Of a stretch of 64,000 nucleotides of DNA, positions 16,220 to 24,447 are shown one piece after another. The translations under genes and the position numbers were made by a program. The notes under the pieces are model-generated. The model was not told where the DNA came from and did not search any database. It saw only the letters and a list, made by a program, of their open reading frames with translations. Source of the stretch: Bacillota bacterium (GTDB lineage Bacteria; Bacillota; Clostridia; Oscillospirales; Acutalibacteraceae); NCBI GenBank assembly GCA_023390175.1, contig JAEWDK010000020.1, positions 62,001-126,000 of the forward strand. The letters are read 5' to 3'. Every line of letters begins with the position of its first letter. The first letter of the stretch is position 1.

Positions 16220-17467
16220 TTGAAGAGCAGATATTTTAAAACATACGGCGGGCTGCCAAGGGAAATGTATTTCATCTTTGCGGCCAGGGTTATTAACTGC
16301 ATGGGCAGTTTTATTGTTCCGCTCCTGACTTTGATTTTAACCCAAAAACTCGGCATGTCAAAAACTGAAACGGGGAGTTTTTCCGCCCTGTTAATAATGT
16401 CGCAGGGGCCGTGCCTTCTTTTGGGCGGAAAACTGATTGATACCATCGGCAGAAAAAAGTTATTAATCACATGTGAAATTTTCGGTTCCTTCTTTTACAT
16501 CCTGTGCGGGTTGCTAAAAGCACATTCCGGCATGGCTATTTTTATTGTAATCGCCGCAGACCTTTACATCATGGCGGCCCCTGCGTTTGACGCTATGGTT
16601 GCCGATATTACAACGCCGGAAAATAGAAAATCTGCATTTTCCCTTATTTATCTCGGTATCAATATCGGCATGACAATCAGTCCGCTGCTTGGCGGGCTGC
16701 TGTTTCAAAATTATTTGCCGCTTCTGTTTATTCTTGACGCTGTAACGACACTGGCATCTGCCTTACTTCTTGCCGTGTTTGTAAAAGAAACGAAAAACAG
16801 ACAAAATCAAGCTGCTGCAGCAGACGTGCAAAGTAATCCCGCGGAAAACAAATCCGTTTTTAGAGTTTTATGGAGCGTACCGGTATTACTGATTTTTTTA
16901 GCGATTATTTTCATTTATGATTTCACCTATACCCAGTGGAATTTTATGCTTCCGCTTCAATTCGGCGATCTGTACGGAGCAAACGGAGCACGTTTTTACA
17001 GCATTATGACCGCACTGAATTCTTTTGTTGTAATCAGCATGACGCCGCTGTTAACGCACCTTACGCAGCGGTTTCGCCCGCTCGTTGTGATATCGGGCGG
17101 AGGTATTCTATATGTTGGAGCTTTTGCCGTGTTCGGGCTTGTAAAGGACATGCCGCTTTTTCTGGCAGCAGCCGTTCTGTTTACATTCGGCGAAATTATT
17201 GTCACAATTAATTGGGGCACTTTCATCGCCGACCATTCCCCACCCGCTTACCGCGGAAGAATCAACTCGATCTTTATGTTCACGCGCGGAACGGCCGGGG
17301 CACTGGGGCCGCTTATTATGAGCCATGTTATTACCGCGACAAACTACTTCATCACATGGTGTGCGGTGGCAATATTAATGCTTGCGGGCGCAGCGGGTAT
17401 GTTTTTACTCAACGAAAAAGAGAAGAGAGCAAGTATTCAGGCCAGTGCGCTTGATGACGCAATCTAA
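16220..17467 (+). CDS. MFS transporter
   Basis: About 415 aa with 12 predicted helices. The motif-A-like loop GGKLIDTIGRKKLLI after helix 2 marks a major-facilitator protein. The C-terminal half has TFIADHSPPAYRGRINSIFMFTRGTAGALGPLI, as in YfcJ/MdtH-like drug exporters. I chose TTG 16220 because GAGAGGAG ends 7 nt upstream; the ATG at 16190 has no site. Substrate unknown. A bidirectional hairpin ends the unit. Confidence 0.85.
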   Translation: MKSRYFKTYGGLPREMYFIFAARVINCMGSFIVPLLTLILTQKLGMSKTETGSFSALLIMSQGPCLLLGGKLIDTIGRKKLLITCEIFGSFFYILCGLLKAHSGMAIFIVIAADLYIMAAPAFDAMVADITTPENRKSAFSLIYLGINIGMTISPLLGGLLFQNYLPLLFILDAVTTLASALLLAVFVKETKNRQNQAAAADVQSNPAENKSVFRVLWSVPVLLIFLAIIFIYDFTYTQWNFMLPLQFGDLYGANGARFYSIMTALNSFVVISMTPLLTHLTQRFRPLVVISGGGILYVGAFAVFGLVKDMPLFLAAAVLFTFGEIIVTINWGTFIADHSPPAYRGRINSIFMFTRGTAGALGPLIMSHVITATNYFITWCAVAILMLAGAAGMFLLNEKEKRASIQASALDDAI

Positions 17468-17517
17468 TTCGTACCGCTATGCCCGGATTACTATAACAAA
17501 ATCGAATCAACAGCATT

Positions 17518-17550
17518 GCCGGCAGAATCGATTGATTCTGCCGGCTTTTT
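17518..17550 (+). terminator. Terminator of the MFS gene
   Basis: GCCGGCAGAATC pairs perfectly with GATTCTGCCGGC around a 4-base loop, followed by T5. Confidence 0.85.
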
Positions 17551-17683
17551 AAGTCCGAACATTCCGCGTGCTTTCCCACCGATTGATAATCCCGCTCGAA
17601 TTTTCCTGTTTTTAGTTTCTTAACATAAACTTCTCGAAATCTTAAAGTCTTCTTCACTTAAAGCACACAATAACCCTCTATAC

Positions 17684-17859
17684 TGTAAACATACCAAATA
17701 AGTTATATAAATAACTGCCACAAGCCTGTTGGAGTAAACGGAATACCGGACCGACAGGCCGGCAGACAAATTACAAGTTCCTCTTAAGGAGGCTTTATAT
17801 ATACTCTTTTTCATATTTTCCTTCCTAAATTGCCGTCCTGTAAAAAGGGCGGCTTTTTT
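17684..17859 (+). ncRNA. Candidate structured small RNA
   Basis: No convincing plus-strand ORF lies here. A weak -10 (TATACT, 17678-17683) precedes a folded block. CTGCC pairs with GGCAG; inside it GCCTGT..GG pairs with CC.ACAGGC (about 17717-17764). A CCTC-TTAA-GGAGG hairpin follows, and then a clean terminator GCCGTCCT/AGGGCGGC plus T6 (17832-17859). I do not recognise the RNA class. The opposite strand has a 64-codon frame (17620-17814) with GGAAGGA before its ATG, so a small protein is an alternative. Confidence 0.35.
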
Positions 17860-17984
17860 CTCTTATTTTACAGTCGGATGTATGACAAAATGATTTTTGC
17901 CGGTCTCTGCTTCGTTTTCTGCATTTTACGTCAGCTTAGACAAAAAAGCAGTATAATTTATTTCATTCTTCATACCAGAATGAT

Positions 17985-18043
17985 TTGACAATTCATTCAG
18001 CTTACTGTATAATGAGCTTCAGTGCTTAACCGTGCGTTAAGCA
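17985..18043 (+). promoter_or_regulatory. Consensus promoter with palindrome at the start site
   Basis: TTGACA (17985-17990), 17-bp spacer, TATAAT (18008-18013). The perfect inverted repeat TGCTTAAC-cgtgc-GTTAAGCA (18023-18043) begins at about +3. It is either an operator or a protective 5' stem of the mRNA for the zinc-ribbon protein. Confidence 0.75.
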
Positions 18044-18073
18044 TATATTTTTATGATCGAGGTATACCACTAC

Positions 18074-18355
18074 ATGTACGAAGACAAAACTTTAATTTGC
18101 AAAGACTGCGGAGCCGAATTTGAATTTACTGCAAGCGAGCAGGAATTCTATGTTGAAAAAGGTTTCACCAATGAACCTCAGCGCTGCAAATCCTGCCGTG
18201 ATGCACGCAAAAATGCAAGAGGCAATTCCAATGGCGGCCAGCGTGAAATGTTCGAAGCCGTTTGCGCTTCCTGCGGAAAGACCTGCAAAGTTCCTTTCAA
18301 ACCCAGCAACGACCGCCCTGTGTATTGCAGCGACTGCTTTGCAAACAGAAGATAA
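18074..18355 (+). CDS. Small zinc-ribbon protein
   Basis: A 93-aa protein with two zinc ribbons: CKDCGAEFEF..CKSCRDAR and CASCGKTCKVPF..CSDCFANR, eight Cys in four CxxC pairs. The FTASEQEFYVEKGFTNEPQRCKSCR stretch matches the probable zinc-binding domain common in small clostridial proteins, of unknown function. I chose ATG 18074, 11 nt after GAGG; seven extra codons upstream lie over the ribosome-binding site. It has its own strong promoter and terminator. Confidence 0.8.
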   Translation: MYEDKTLICKDCGAEFEFTASEQEFYVEKGFTNEPQRCKSCRDARKNARGNSNGGQREMFEAVCASCGKTCKVPFKPSNDRPVYCSDCFANRR

Positions 18356-18377
18356 ATCTTAAAATCACAGATTTTAG

Positions 18378-18403
18378 TGCGCCCTTCGGGGCGCATTTTT
18401 TTT
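18378..18403 (+). terminator. Terminator of the zinc-ribbon gene
   Basis: TGCGCCC-TTCG-GGGCGCA followed by T8. Confidence 0.9.
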
Positions 18404-18489
18404 GCCTTCTTTCGGTGCTTCACGCGAATATCCTTTTCGCAGTATTCTGAATAAACTGGAAGGAATCCATCTGAAAGGAGGTACTTGCC

Positions 18490-18663
18490 ATGGAAACGAA
18501 AACATATCAATGCAGCGGCCCTGTAGAAATCCATTTGCCAAAATGGATGCAAGCACAGGAAAAGAAGCCGCCGGTCAAGCTGGATTTGGTACAGCAGTTT
18601 AAAGCCAACCCGGACGCCTTCTTCCCGCCGATGATCGCGCCAAACAAGCCGTATAAGAAATGA
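18490..18663 (+). CDS. Small hydrophilic protein (57 aa)
   Basis: AAAGGAGG at 9-nt spacing leads to ATG 18490 and the frame stops at TGA 18661-18663. The protein starts METKTYQCSGPVEIHLPKWM and ends with a Pro-rich tail (FFPPMIAPNKPYKK). It has no signal peptide or membrane segment, and I recognise no family. Coding is supported by the strong ribosome-binding site and the terminator 7 nt after the stop. Confidence 0.7.
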   Translation: METKTYQCSGPVEIHLPKWMQAQEKKPPVKLDLVQQFKANPDAFFPPMIAPNKPYKK

Positions 18664-18669
18664 TTCTTA

Positions 18670-18692
18670 CCGCCCCGTCAAAAGGGCGGCTT
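18670..18692 (+). terminator. Terminator of the 57-aa gene
   Basis: CCGCCC pairs with GGGCGG, then a T-rich tail. Confidence 0.7.
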
Positions 18693-18707
18693 TCGTTTTA
18701 CACGGAA

Positions 18708-18740
18708 ACACGCCCGGAAAAAATTCCGGGCGTGTTTGAT
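18708..18740 (-). terminator. Terminator of the DEAD-box helicase gene
   Basis: The near-perfect palindrome ACACGCCCGGAA/TTCCGGGCGTGT (18708-18736) lies 12 nt after the helicase stop at 18748. It could work in both directions. Confidence 0.7.
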
Positions 18741-18747
18741 TTGCTGC

Positions 18748-20442
18748 CTATTTATCGTTATGATGCTTGTACGATGGCTTTGCGCCACGCTGGCTGCCGT
18801 TATAGCTGCGCTGGCGGTGAACATACTTCTTTTCTCTGAAGTTCCGTTCACAAGCCTGCTGCTTTGTTTTGCTTGCGATTGTAAAATGCACGGTGCGTTG
18901 TTTAATTTTAGAGTTTGCCATTTTACCGATTACCAGATTTGCATCTTCCGGCGACATCTCAACATTAATATAATCTTTAAAAATAAAGATTTTTCCGATT
19001 GCCTTTTTAGGCAGATTCGTAGCGTCTAAAATAGCGCCCAAAATAAAGTTAGCGTCAACTTTGTCGTTTGATCCAATATCAATGTTAAGCCAGGTTCTGT
19101 CTTTGCCGCCCGGGCCCGCGTCGATTACGCGAACGTTTTTAACCGCAGCAAGCTTTTTGTTTTTGCTGTCGATTTTTGCACAAAGCGCAGCTGCAATATC
19201 TTTGATTTGGTATCCGTCTTTTTCAAGTTCTTCAACGAACGAGAGCCACTCGTAACCCGCTTCTTCATCAACCATCTGCTTAATGCCGGCACTAAACTTT
19301 TTAAGGTGGCGCGCGCGGATATCCTCAAGGCTTGGGATTGGCGCCTGTTCAATTTTAACACCCATGAACCGCTCCAGCGTATGAACTTTTTCCAGCTGAG
19401 TCCGGTTTGCCGCAAGAGTATAGGAAGCGCCTGTTTTACCGGCGCGCCCGGTGCGCCCGATTCGGTGGATATAATACTCATTCTCCTGCGGGACATCATA
19501 GTTAAAAACCGCTTCAACGTCTTCCACGTCAATGCCGCGGGCCGCTACATCGGTGGCAATTAATATGCTGCTGCGTCCGCTTTTAAAATCCCGCATTACC
19601 TGATTGCGCTGGCTCTGCTTTAAATCCCCATGCAGCCCGATGCTTTGAAAGCCGGAATCGTTCAGCGTTTCGCAGAGCTCGTCAACCATTTTCTTCGTAT
19701 TGCAGAAAACAAGCGCGCGTTTGGGATGATGATATTCAAGTAAAAGCTTTAAGGCATCATTTTTGTTGGCCTGAGGAACGTTATAATAAAACTGTGAAAT
19801 ATTATCAACGGTTTTTTGTCCTTTGTCCACCGCAATCATTGCGGGGTTTGTTTGAAATTCTTTCGTGATTTTCATAATCGCAAGGGGCATGGTTGCGCTG
19901 AACAAAGCGGTTTGCCTTGTTTTAGGCGCTTCTGTCAGAATTGTCTGAATGTCCTCGAGAAATCCCATGTTCAGCATTTCATCCGCTTCATCCAAGATCA
20001 CTGTTTTCAGGTTGCTTAATGTCAGCGTCCTACGGCGCATATGGTCCATAACGCGGCCGGGTGTTCCTATGATAACCTGCGCAGTGCGCAGCTGATAGAT
20101 TTGAGGGGTCATTGGCTGACCGCCGCAAATTGTAGCACAGCTGACTTTTTGCAGATATTTTGAAAATTTGTGTATTTCATCACTGGTTTGCATGGCAAGC
20201 TCGCGAGTAGGGCTTAAAATAAGCACCTGCCCCTTTTCGCCGTCACTTTGAGCAACCATCTGCACAACAGGAATACCAAAGGCGGCTGTTTTTCCGGTTC
20301 CGGTGCTGGAACGGCCAATCAGGTCCTTCCCTTCCAAAAACAAAGGAATCGCTCCCGATTGAATATCCGTCGCCTCGGTAAAACCGATTTCTTCCACTGC
20401 GCGTAAAATTTCAGGTAATAAATTCATTTCGCTAAACTGCAT
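18748..20442 (-). CDS. DEAD-box ATP-dependent RNA helicase with DbpA-type C-terminus
   Basis: About 564 aa with all helicase motifs in order: Q-motif FTEATDIQSGAIP, I STGTGKT, Ia PTRELAMQ, GG, Ib TPGRVMDH, II DEAD, III SAT, IV ALVFCNTK, V ATDVAARGID, VI HRIGRTGRAGKTG. A C-terminal DbpA-like RNA-binding domain (WLNIDIGSNDKVDANFILGAI...) and a basic, Ser/Gly-rich tail follow. Homologues (DeaD/CshA) remodel ribosomal and mRNA structure, often in the cold. I favour ATG 20442 with GAGGA upstream over TTG 20460. Repeat copy B lies in its upstream region. Confidence 0.92.
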   Translation of the reverse strand: MQFSEMNLLPEILRAVEEIGFTEATDIQSGAIPLFLEGKDLIGRSSTGTGKTAAFGIPVVQMVAQSDGEKGQVLILSPTRELAMQTSDEIHKFSKYLQKVSCATICGGQPMTPQIYQLRTAQVIIGTPGRVMDHMRRRTLTLSNLKTVILDEADEMLNMGFLEDIQTILTEAPKTRQTALFSATMPLAIMKITKEFQTNPAMIAVDKGQKTVDNISQFYYNVPQANKNDALKLLLEYHHPKRALVFCNTKKMVDELCETLNDSGFQSIGLHGDLKQSQRNQVMRDFKSGRSSILIATDVAARGIDVEDVEAVFNYDVPQENEYYIHRIGRTGRAGKTGASYTLAANRTQLEKVHTLERFMGVKIEQAPIPSLEDIRARHLKKFSAGIKQMVDEEAGYEWLSFVEELEKDGYQIKDIAAALCAKIDSKNKKLAAVKNVRVIDAGPGGKDRTWLNIDIGSNDKVDANFILGAILDATNLPKKAIGKIFIFKDYINVEMSPEDANLVIGKMANSKIKQRTVHFTIASKTKQQACERNFREKKYVHRQRSYNGSQRGAKPSYKHHNDK

Positions 20443-20511
20443 AGATTTTTGTTTCCTCAATATCTTATATTTTTTTGACAGTATTATTGTAACCTAATCG
20501 CTAAACTTCCG

Positions 20512-20608
20512 TGATATAATCGCCCGTCTGCGGCGGTTATCGTGCAAGCGGCAAACCAACAGGGACATAAAATCAAGCATCATGAACTGTTATGCGGTTA
20601 TTATATCA
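20512..20608 (-). repeat. Dispersed structured repeat, copy B (97 bp)
   Basis: Read on the minus strand it aligns end-to-end with copy A (14722-14817). It shares the TGATATAATAACCGCATA start and the ATTATATCAC end. The first palindrome has decayed here, while the inner stem keeps pairing: C-G positions in A correspond to G-C positions in B (TCC..GGA against CTG..CAG). It lies 70 bp upstream of the helicase start. Confidence 0.75.
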
Positions 20609-20664
20609 TCTATTTTGCAAAATACTGTATTGCAAAGCTAATTTTGGCTGAAAACTTCCACTTT

Positions 20665-21345
20665 TCAGCTTACAAACAGGGATAATATCACCGTAATAAT
20701 TCCGGAAATACAAAGGGAAAGCCCGCTCATGGCGCCCTCAATTTCCCCCAGTTCAACTGCTTTGGAAGTTCCCACCGCATGGCTGCATGCGCCGATTGCC
20801 ACACCGGCGGCAACCGAATTGTCCACCCGGAACAATTTAATGAGTACAGGTGAAAGAATGGCTCCCAAAATTCCGGTAATGATGACCGCCGCGACCGTTA
20901 CCGGAACAATTCCGCCGCCCTGCCGGGAGATTTCCATGGCAATCGGCGTGGTAACCGACTTGGGTATCATGGACGCCACCAGCTTATCGTTCAAACGGAA
21001 CGCTTTACAAAGCAGAAACGCACTGGACATAGAGGTAAGCGAGCCGGCCAGGCATCCGGCTAAAATCGGCAGAAAGTGTTTTTTCAGGATTTCCATCTGT
21101 CTGTAAACCGACAGTGCAAGCACCACCGTGGCAGGCGCCAGGAACATGGTAATGATGTCCCCGCCGACATTAAAGCTTTTCAGCGGTATATGAAAAGCCT
21201 TAAGAATGATAATAACCATGGCAATGGCAATCAGCAGCGGGTTTGCAATCGGGGATTTCACCTTTTGATTTATTGCAACCCCAAGCACAAACGCACCGAC
21301 GCAAAGGACAATTCCAAATAATGGAGAGGAAAAAATATTATTCAT
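20665..21345 (-). CDS. lrgB: LrgB/CidB-family membrane protein
   Basis: A 226-aa protein with about seven helices. It carries LrgB signatures PKSVTTPIAMEISRQGGGIVPVTVAAVIITGILGA and GVAIGACSHAVGTSKAVELGEIEGAMSGL. With LrgA it forms a holin/antiholin-like or metabolite (pyruvate-type) transport system affecting murein hydrolases and overflow metabolism. Its start overlaps the end of lrgA by 8 nt, indicating coupled translation. Confidence 0.92.
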   Translation of the reverse strand: MNNIFSSPLFGIVLCVGAFVLGVAINQKVKSPIANPLLIAIAMVIIILKAFHIPLKSFNVGGDIITMFLAPATVVLALSVYRQMEILKKHFLPILAGCLAGSLTSMSSAFLLCKAFRLNDKLVASMIPKSVTTPIAMEISRQGGGIVPVTVAAVIITGILGAILSPVLIKLFRVDNSVAAGVAIGACSHAVGTSKAVELGEIEGAMSGLSLCISGIITVILSLFVS

Positions 21346-21715
21346 TTTCCTTTTCCCTCTTTTTTTCCTGTATTCTAATCACCGTAATCACTGTTCTGGC
21401 GGTAACGCCGAATGTAAGAACGGTGGTAATAAGGCACACCAATAAAAGCGGCAGAATGCTGTCCTTGACATAGCTGTAATTATTCATAATGCCGACACCC
21501 GCAGGAATAAAGAAAAAAGCCATGTTCTTCAGTAAAAAATTGCTTTTCTTCTCAATATGATGGGGCTTTAATATTTGGAAACACAGCAGCAGCAACAGTA
21601 GAATCATACCAATCACACTGGCCGGCACTGTGACAGGCAAACAGGCCGAAATTAGCTGTCCCACAAGGCAAACACCAAAAACAATGCCAATTTGTATGAT
21701 AATTTCCACGGTCAA
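21338..21715 (-). CDS. lrgA: LrgA/CidA-family membrane protein
   Basis: A 125-aa protein with four helices. The family motif is QLISACLPVTVPASVIGMILLLLLL near the N-terminus, and FFFIPAGVGIMNNYSYV mid-protein. It starts with GTG, 8 nt after AAGGGG. It is the first gene of the lrgAB operon, behind a ~165-nt leader that contains a terminator. Confidence 0.92.
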   Translation of the reverse strand: MTVEIIIQIGIVFGVCLVGQLISACLPVTVPASVIGMILLLLLLCFQILKPHHIEKKSNFLLKNMAFFFIPAGVGIMNNYSYVKDSILPLLLVCLITTVLTFGVTARTVITVIRIQEKKREKENE

Positions 21716-21752
21716 ATCCCCTTTTTATACTGATTGCCAAAAGAATTGCCCA

Positions 21753-21787
21753 ATAAAAAACCAAGGAATAGAAACTACCCCTTGGTT
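21753..21787 (-). terminator. Intrinsic terminator in the lrgAB leader
   Basis: On the minus strand AACCAAGG (21787-21780) pairs with CCTTGGTT (21766-21759), followed by T6. It lies ~40 nt before the lrgA start and ~90 nt after the transcription start. Upstream, CCGGGC and GCCCGG (about 21820-21855) form another stem. This suggests conditional read-through; the signal is unknown. Confidence 0.7.
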
Positions 21788-21886
21788 CTCTTCCTATTGG
21801 ATGAGTGTGCATAAAAATGACCGGGCGACACGATCGTTCGGAACATTTGCCCGGATTCGGCTGCTATGCTCGTTATCTATAAAAAA

Positions 21887-21915
21887 ATTATAGCCTTACC
21901 CAATTAAACTGTCAA
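21887..21915 (-). promoter_or_regulatory. Perfect consensus promoter of lrgAB
   Basis: Minus strand TTGACA (21915-21910), 17-bp spacer, TATAAT (21892-21887). A perfect promoter next to a terminator implies control after initiation. Confidence 0.85.
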
Positions 21916-22039
21916 CGGAGGACATCACAAAAATTCAGAGCATGTCCTGCAAAATATCATTTTAAAACACCAACAACAGCAAAAATTTCTTATAATTATG
22001 CATATCTATGCGAAAATAATTTCATTTTTGGCTTTAATC

Positions 22040-22068
22040 TTGACATCAGAAGATTACTGGGATAAAAT
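22040..22068 (+). promoter_or_regulatory. Promoter of the ABC-F gene
   Basis: TTGACA (22040-22045), 17-bp spacer, TAAAAT (22063-22068). The start near 22075 gives a ~250-nt leader. Confidence 0.75.
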
Positions 22069-22098
22069 AAAATTATAAAAATGATTGGAGTTGGGAAG

Positions 22099-22119
22099 AT
22101 GCGTAATTTTTCTTGCTAA
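22099..22119 (+). CDS. Six-codon leader peptide (MRNFSC) of the ABC-F gene
   Basis: ATG 22099 has GGAG at 9-nt spacing and TAA at 22117-22119. Very short leader ORFs upstream of ABC-F resistance genes let antibiotic-stalled ribosomes prevent early termination. The stop is followed at once by the hairpins at 22129-22174. Confidence 0.55.
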   Translation: MRNFSC

Positions 22120-22128
22120 AAAATGATA

Positions 22129-22174
22129 AGCACACCTTGATTCGGCAACAGTCCGTTGCCTTCTTTGTTGTGCT
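22129..22174 (+). promoter_or_regulatory. Nested leader hairpins (possible attenuator)
   Basis: AGCACA (22129-22134) pairs with TGTGCT (22169-22174). Inside, GGCAAC-agtcc-GTTGCC (22144-22160) is followed by a T-rich stretch (TTCTTTGTT), a weak terminator. Confidence 0.5.
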
Positions 22175-22325
22175 GCTGCAAGAAAGTTACAAATCCGAAA
22201 CGCTGTCTTTATATTGAATCAGTACGGTTTTACCCCTGTGGAAACAGCGGGATGTCATGCTGTGTTCTATGGAGCTGCAGGAATTTACTTTCTTGCGGCT
22301 CTATTTTATACAGGAGGTAACTTTT

Positions 22326-23804
22326 ATGTCACTGATTCAAATTTCAAACCTTACGTTTGGTTATGACGGTACTGCCGACCTTATATTTGAGAATGTATCC
22401 TTCCAAATTGATACAAACTGGAAGCTTGGTTTTACCGGACGCAACGGGCGGGGAAAAACAACCTTTTTGAACCTTTTAATGGGGAAATATGAATATAACG
22501 GAACGATTTCTTCTTCCGTGTGCTTTGATTATTTTCCCTTTGAGGTAGCGGACAAAGCACAAAACACCCTCGGTGTAATGAATAAAATTGTATCTGACTG
22601 TCCTTTATGGAAGGTGCAGAAGGAGCTGTCCCTGCTTTCCGTTTCCAATGCGGTGCTGAGCCGTCCCTTCGGCACCTTGAGCAACGGGGAACAGACCAAA
22701 GTTCTGCTTGCCGCCCTGTTTCTTAAAGACAACCATTTTCTTTTAATCGACGAACCGACAAATCATTTGGATGCTCAGGCACGTGAGGTGGTTGGAAACT
22801 ACTTGAATTCCAAAAACGGATTTATTCTTGTTTCCCATGACAGAGCTTTTTTGGATCACTGCATCGATCATATTCTTTCGATTAACAAACAGAACATTGA
22901 GATTCAAAAAGGAAACTATTCGTCGTGGCAGCAAAACAAGCAGCTTCAGGATGAGTTCGAATTCAATGAAAATATAAAATTGAAGAAGGATATCAAGAAG
23001 CTGTCCGAAGCAGCCAAACAAGCAGCCGGGTGGTCTGATAAAACGGAAAAGGCAAAAAAAGGGACGCTCAATTCCGGAATAAAGCCCGACAGGGGTTTCA
23101 TTGGGCATAAAGCAGCCAAAATGATGAAGCGCTCCAAATCAATTGAAGCCCGGCGCCAAAATGCGGCGGATAAAAAGTCCGCATTAATGAAAAATATCGA
23201 CACAGCTGATGAGCTGATTCTCCGCCCCCTTGCCTATTACAGGGGAATGCTGTTGGAAGCAGAAAACCTTTCCATACAATATAACGGCAATTTTGTATGC
23301 GCCCCTGTCAGCTTTCAGGTGCATACAGGCGACAGAATTTTGCTCAGCGGCAGAAACGGCTGCGGAAAAACCAGCATTCTTAAGCTTTTAAATGGAGAAG
23401 AGATTGATTTTGCCGGGAACCTCCGCATCGGAAGCAACCTGATCATTTCATATATTCCGCAGGATACCTCCTTCCTGAATGGAAGCCTTAAGGATTTTGC
23501 CGATATGGAAGCGTTGGATGAAAGCCTGTTTAAAGCAATCCTTCGCAAGCTCGACTTTTCGCGCGAACAGTTTGAGAAGGACATGAGTGATTTCAGCGGC
23601 GGGCAAAAGAAAAAAGTCCTGCTGGCAAAAAGCCTTTGCCAAAGCGCCCACCTGTATATTTGGGATGAACCGCTGAATTTTATTGACGTTCTTTCCCGAA
23701 TACAGATTGAAGAGCTGATACTGAAATACAAACCTACCATGCTTTTTGTGGAACATGACCTTTCTTTTCAAAATGCAATCGCAACAAAGCGAATCGAGCT
23801 GTAA
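22326..23804 (+). CDS. ABC-F ribosomal protection protein, Lsa type
   Basis: A 492-aa soluble protein with two nucleotide-binding domains and no membrane segment. Domain 1 has Walker A GRNGRGKTT and signature LSNGEQTK; domain 2 has GRNGCGKTS and FSGGQKKK. A charged interdomain linker (residues ~205-270) would reach the ribosomal peptidyl-transferase centre. The opening MSLIQISNLTFGYDG resembles Lsa/CplR proteins, which dislodge lincosamides, streptogramins A and pleuromutilins. The actual spectrum is unproven. AGGAGG precedes ATG 22326; the frame extends upstream without another site. Confidence 0.88.
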   Translation: MSLIQISNLTFGYDGTADLIFENVSFQIDTNWKLGFTGRNGRGKTTFLNLLMGKYEYNGTISSSVCFDYFPFEVADKAQNTLGVMNKIVSDCPLWKVQKELSLLSVSNAVLSRPFGTLSNGEQTKVLLAALFLKDNHFLLIDEPTNHLDAQAREVVGNYLNSKNGFILVSHDRAFLDHCIDHILSINKQNIEIQKGNYSSWQQNKQLQDEFEFNENIKLKKDIKKLSEAAKQAAGWSDKTEKAKKGTLNSGIKPDRGFIGHKAAKMMKRSKSIEARRQNAADKKSALMKNIDTADELILRPLAYYRGMLLEAENLSIQYNGNFVCAPVSFQVHTGDRILLSGRNGCGKTSILKLLNGEEIDFAGNLRIGSNLIISYIPQDTSFLNGSLKDFADMEALDESLFKAILRKLDFSREQFEKDMSDFSGGQKKKVLLAKSLCQSAHLYIWDEPLNFIDVLSRIQIEELILKYKPTMLFVEHDLSFQNAIATKRIEL

Positions 23805-23824
23805 TAACAAAACGGCACATCCTT

Positions 23825-24283
23825 TTATTCGGATCGCTTTTTGAGCGCCTTTTTAAAGCCCAGGAAATACCTGGGCTTTTCTTCTTGAAAAAGCCAGTAA
23901 CGCAGATAATCATCCAGCACAATGCCGGCTGCCGACAGGAAGTACCACCCCACACTGGAACGCAGGCTGATTTGCCCGAGCAAATTGAACGGCACATTGG
24001 AATAGTCCCAAACGTTCCACCCCAAGCCGATATTTACAATCAATCCCGTTATAAATTCCAGTGCAGTTATAATAAGCATTCCAATGAGCATTTGCAGCGG
24101 AAACGGCGTTTCCCATGGAAGAAGCTTATTGATGTACCCAAGGCACAAAAAGCAAATTCCGCCCAAAATGAACATGCTCCAATGCGAATAGCCGCGAAAA
24201 GCGATTTCAATCATCAGGTGAATATCCCCGCCAATCACAAACAGCAGCATGTTTTTCAGCAAGAAAGTCCACGCGTATTTCAT
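23825..24283 (-). CDS. CmpB-type putative ABC transporter membrane protein
   Basis: A 152-aa membrane protein with about four helices, matching the ABC_trans_CmpB family (putative type-IV ABC permease). Key segments are GFHLMIEIAFRGYSHWSM-like GGDIHLMIEIAFRGYSHWSM, LEFITGLIVNIGLGWNVWDYSNVPFNLLGQISL, and the C-terminal LDDYLRYWLF. Its function is unknown. Converges on the ABC-F gene with a 20-bp gap. Confidence 0.7.
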   Translation of the reverse strand: MKYAWTFLLKNMLLFVIGGDIHLMIEIAFRGYSHWSMFILGGICFLCLGYINKLLPWETPFPLQMLIGMLIITALEFITGLIVNIGLGWNVWDYSNVPFNLLGQISLRSSVGWYFLSAAGIVLDDYLRYWLFQEEKPRYFLGFKKALKKRSE

Positions 24284-24447
24284 AATAAAATCATCCTAAC
24301 ATAAAATGATATTAGAATTCTATTCTTCAAAAAATCGGCTATGCGTTTTTAGTCGGGGACAAACGCAGTATAGAGGATATTTTTCATTCCTGAAATTTCA
24401 TATTTTAAACTGCAATATTTTGTAAAAGCTATTCCTGAGGTGATTTT

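Noticed and set aside
17620..17814. 64-codon minus-strand ORF between MFS and zinc-ribbon genes
   Set aside because: It has GGAAGGA before ATG, but no promoter, no known family, and it lies opposite the structured RNA candidate. Kept only as an alternative there.
21552..21812. 86-codon minus-strand ORF over the lrgAB leader
   Set aside because: It overlaps lrgA in another frame and runs through the terminator, without a ribosome-binding site.
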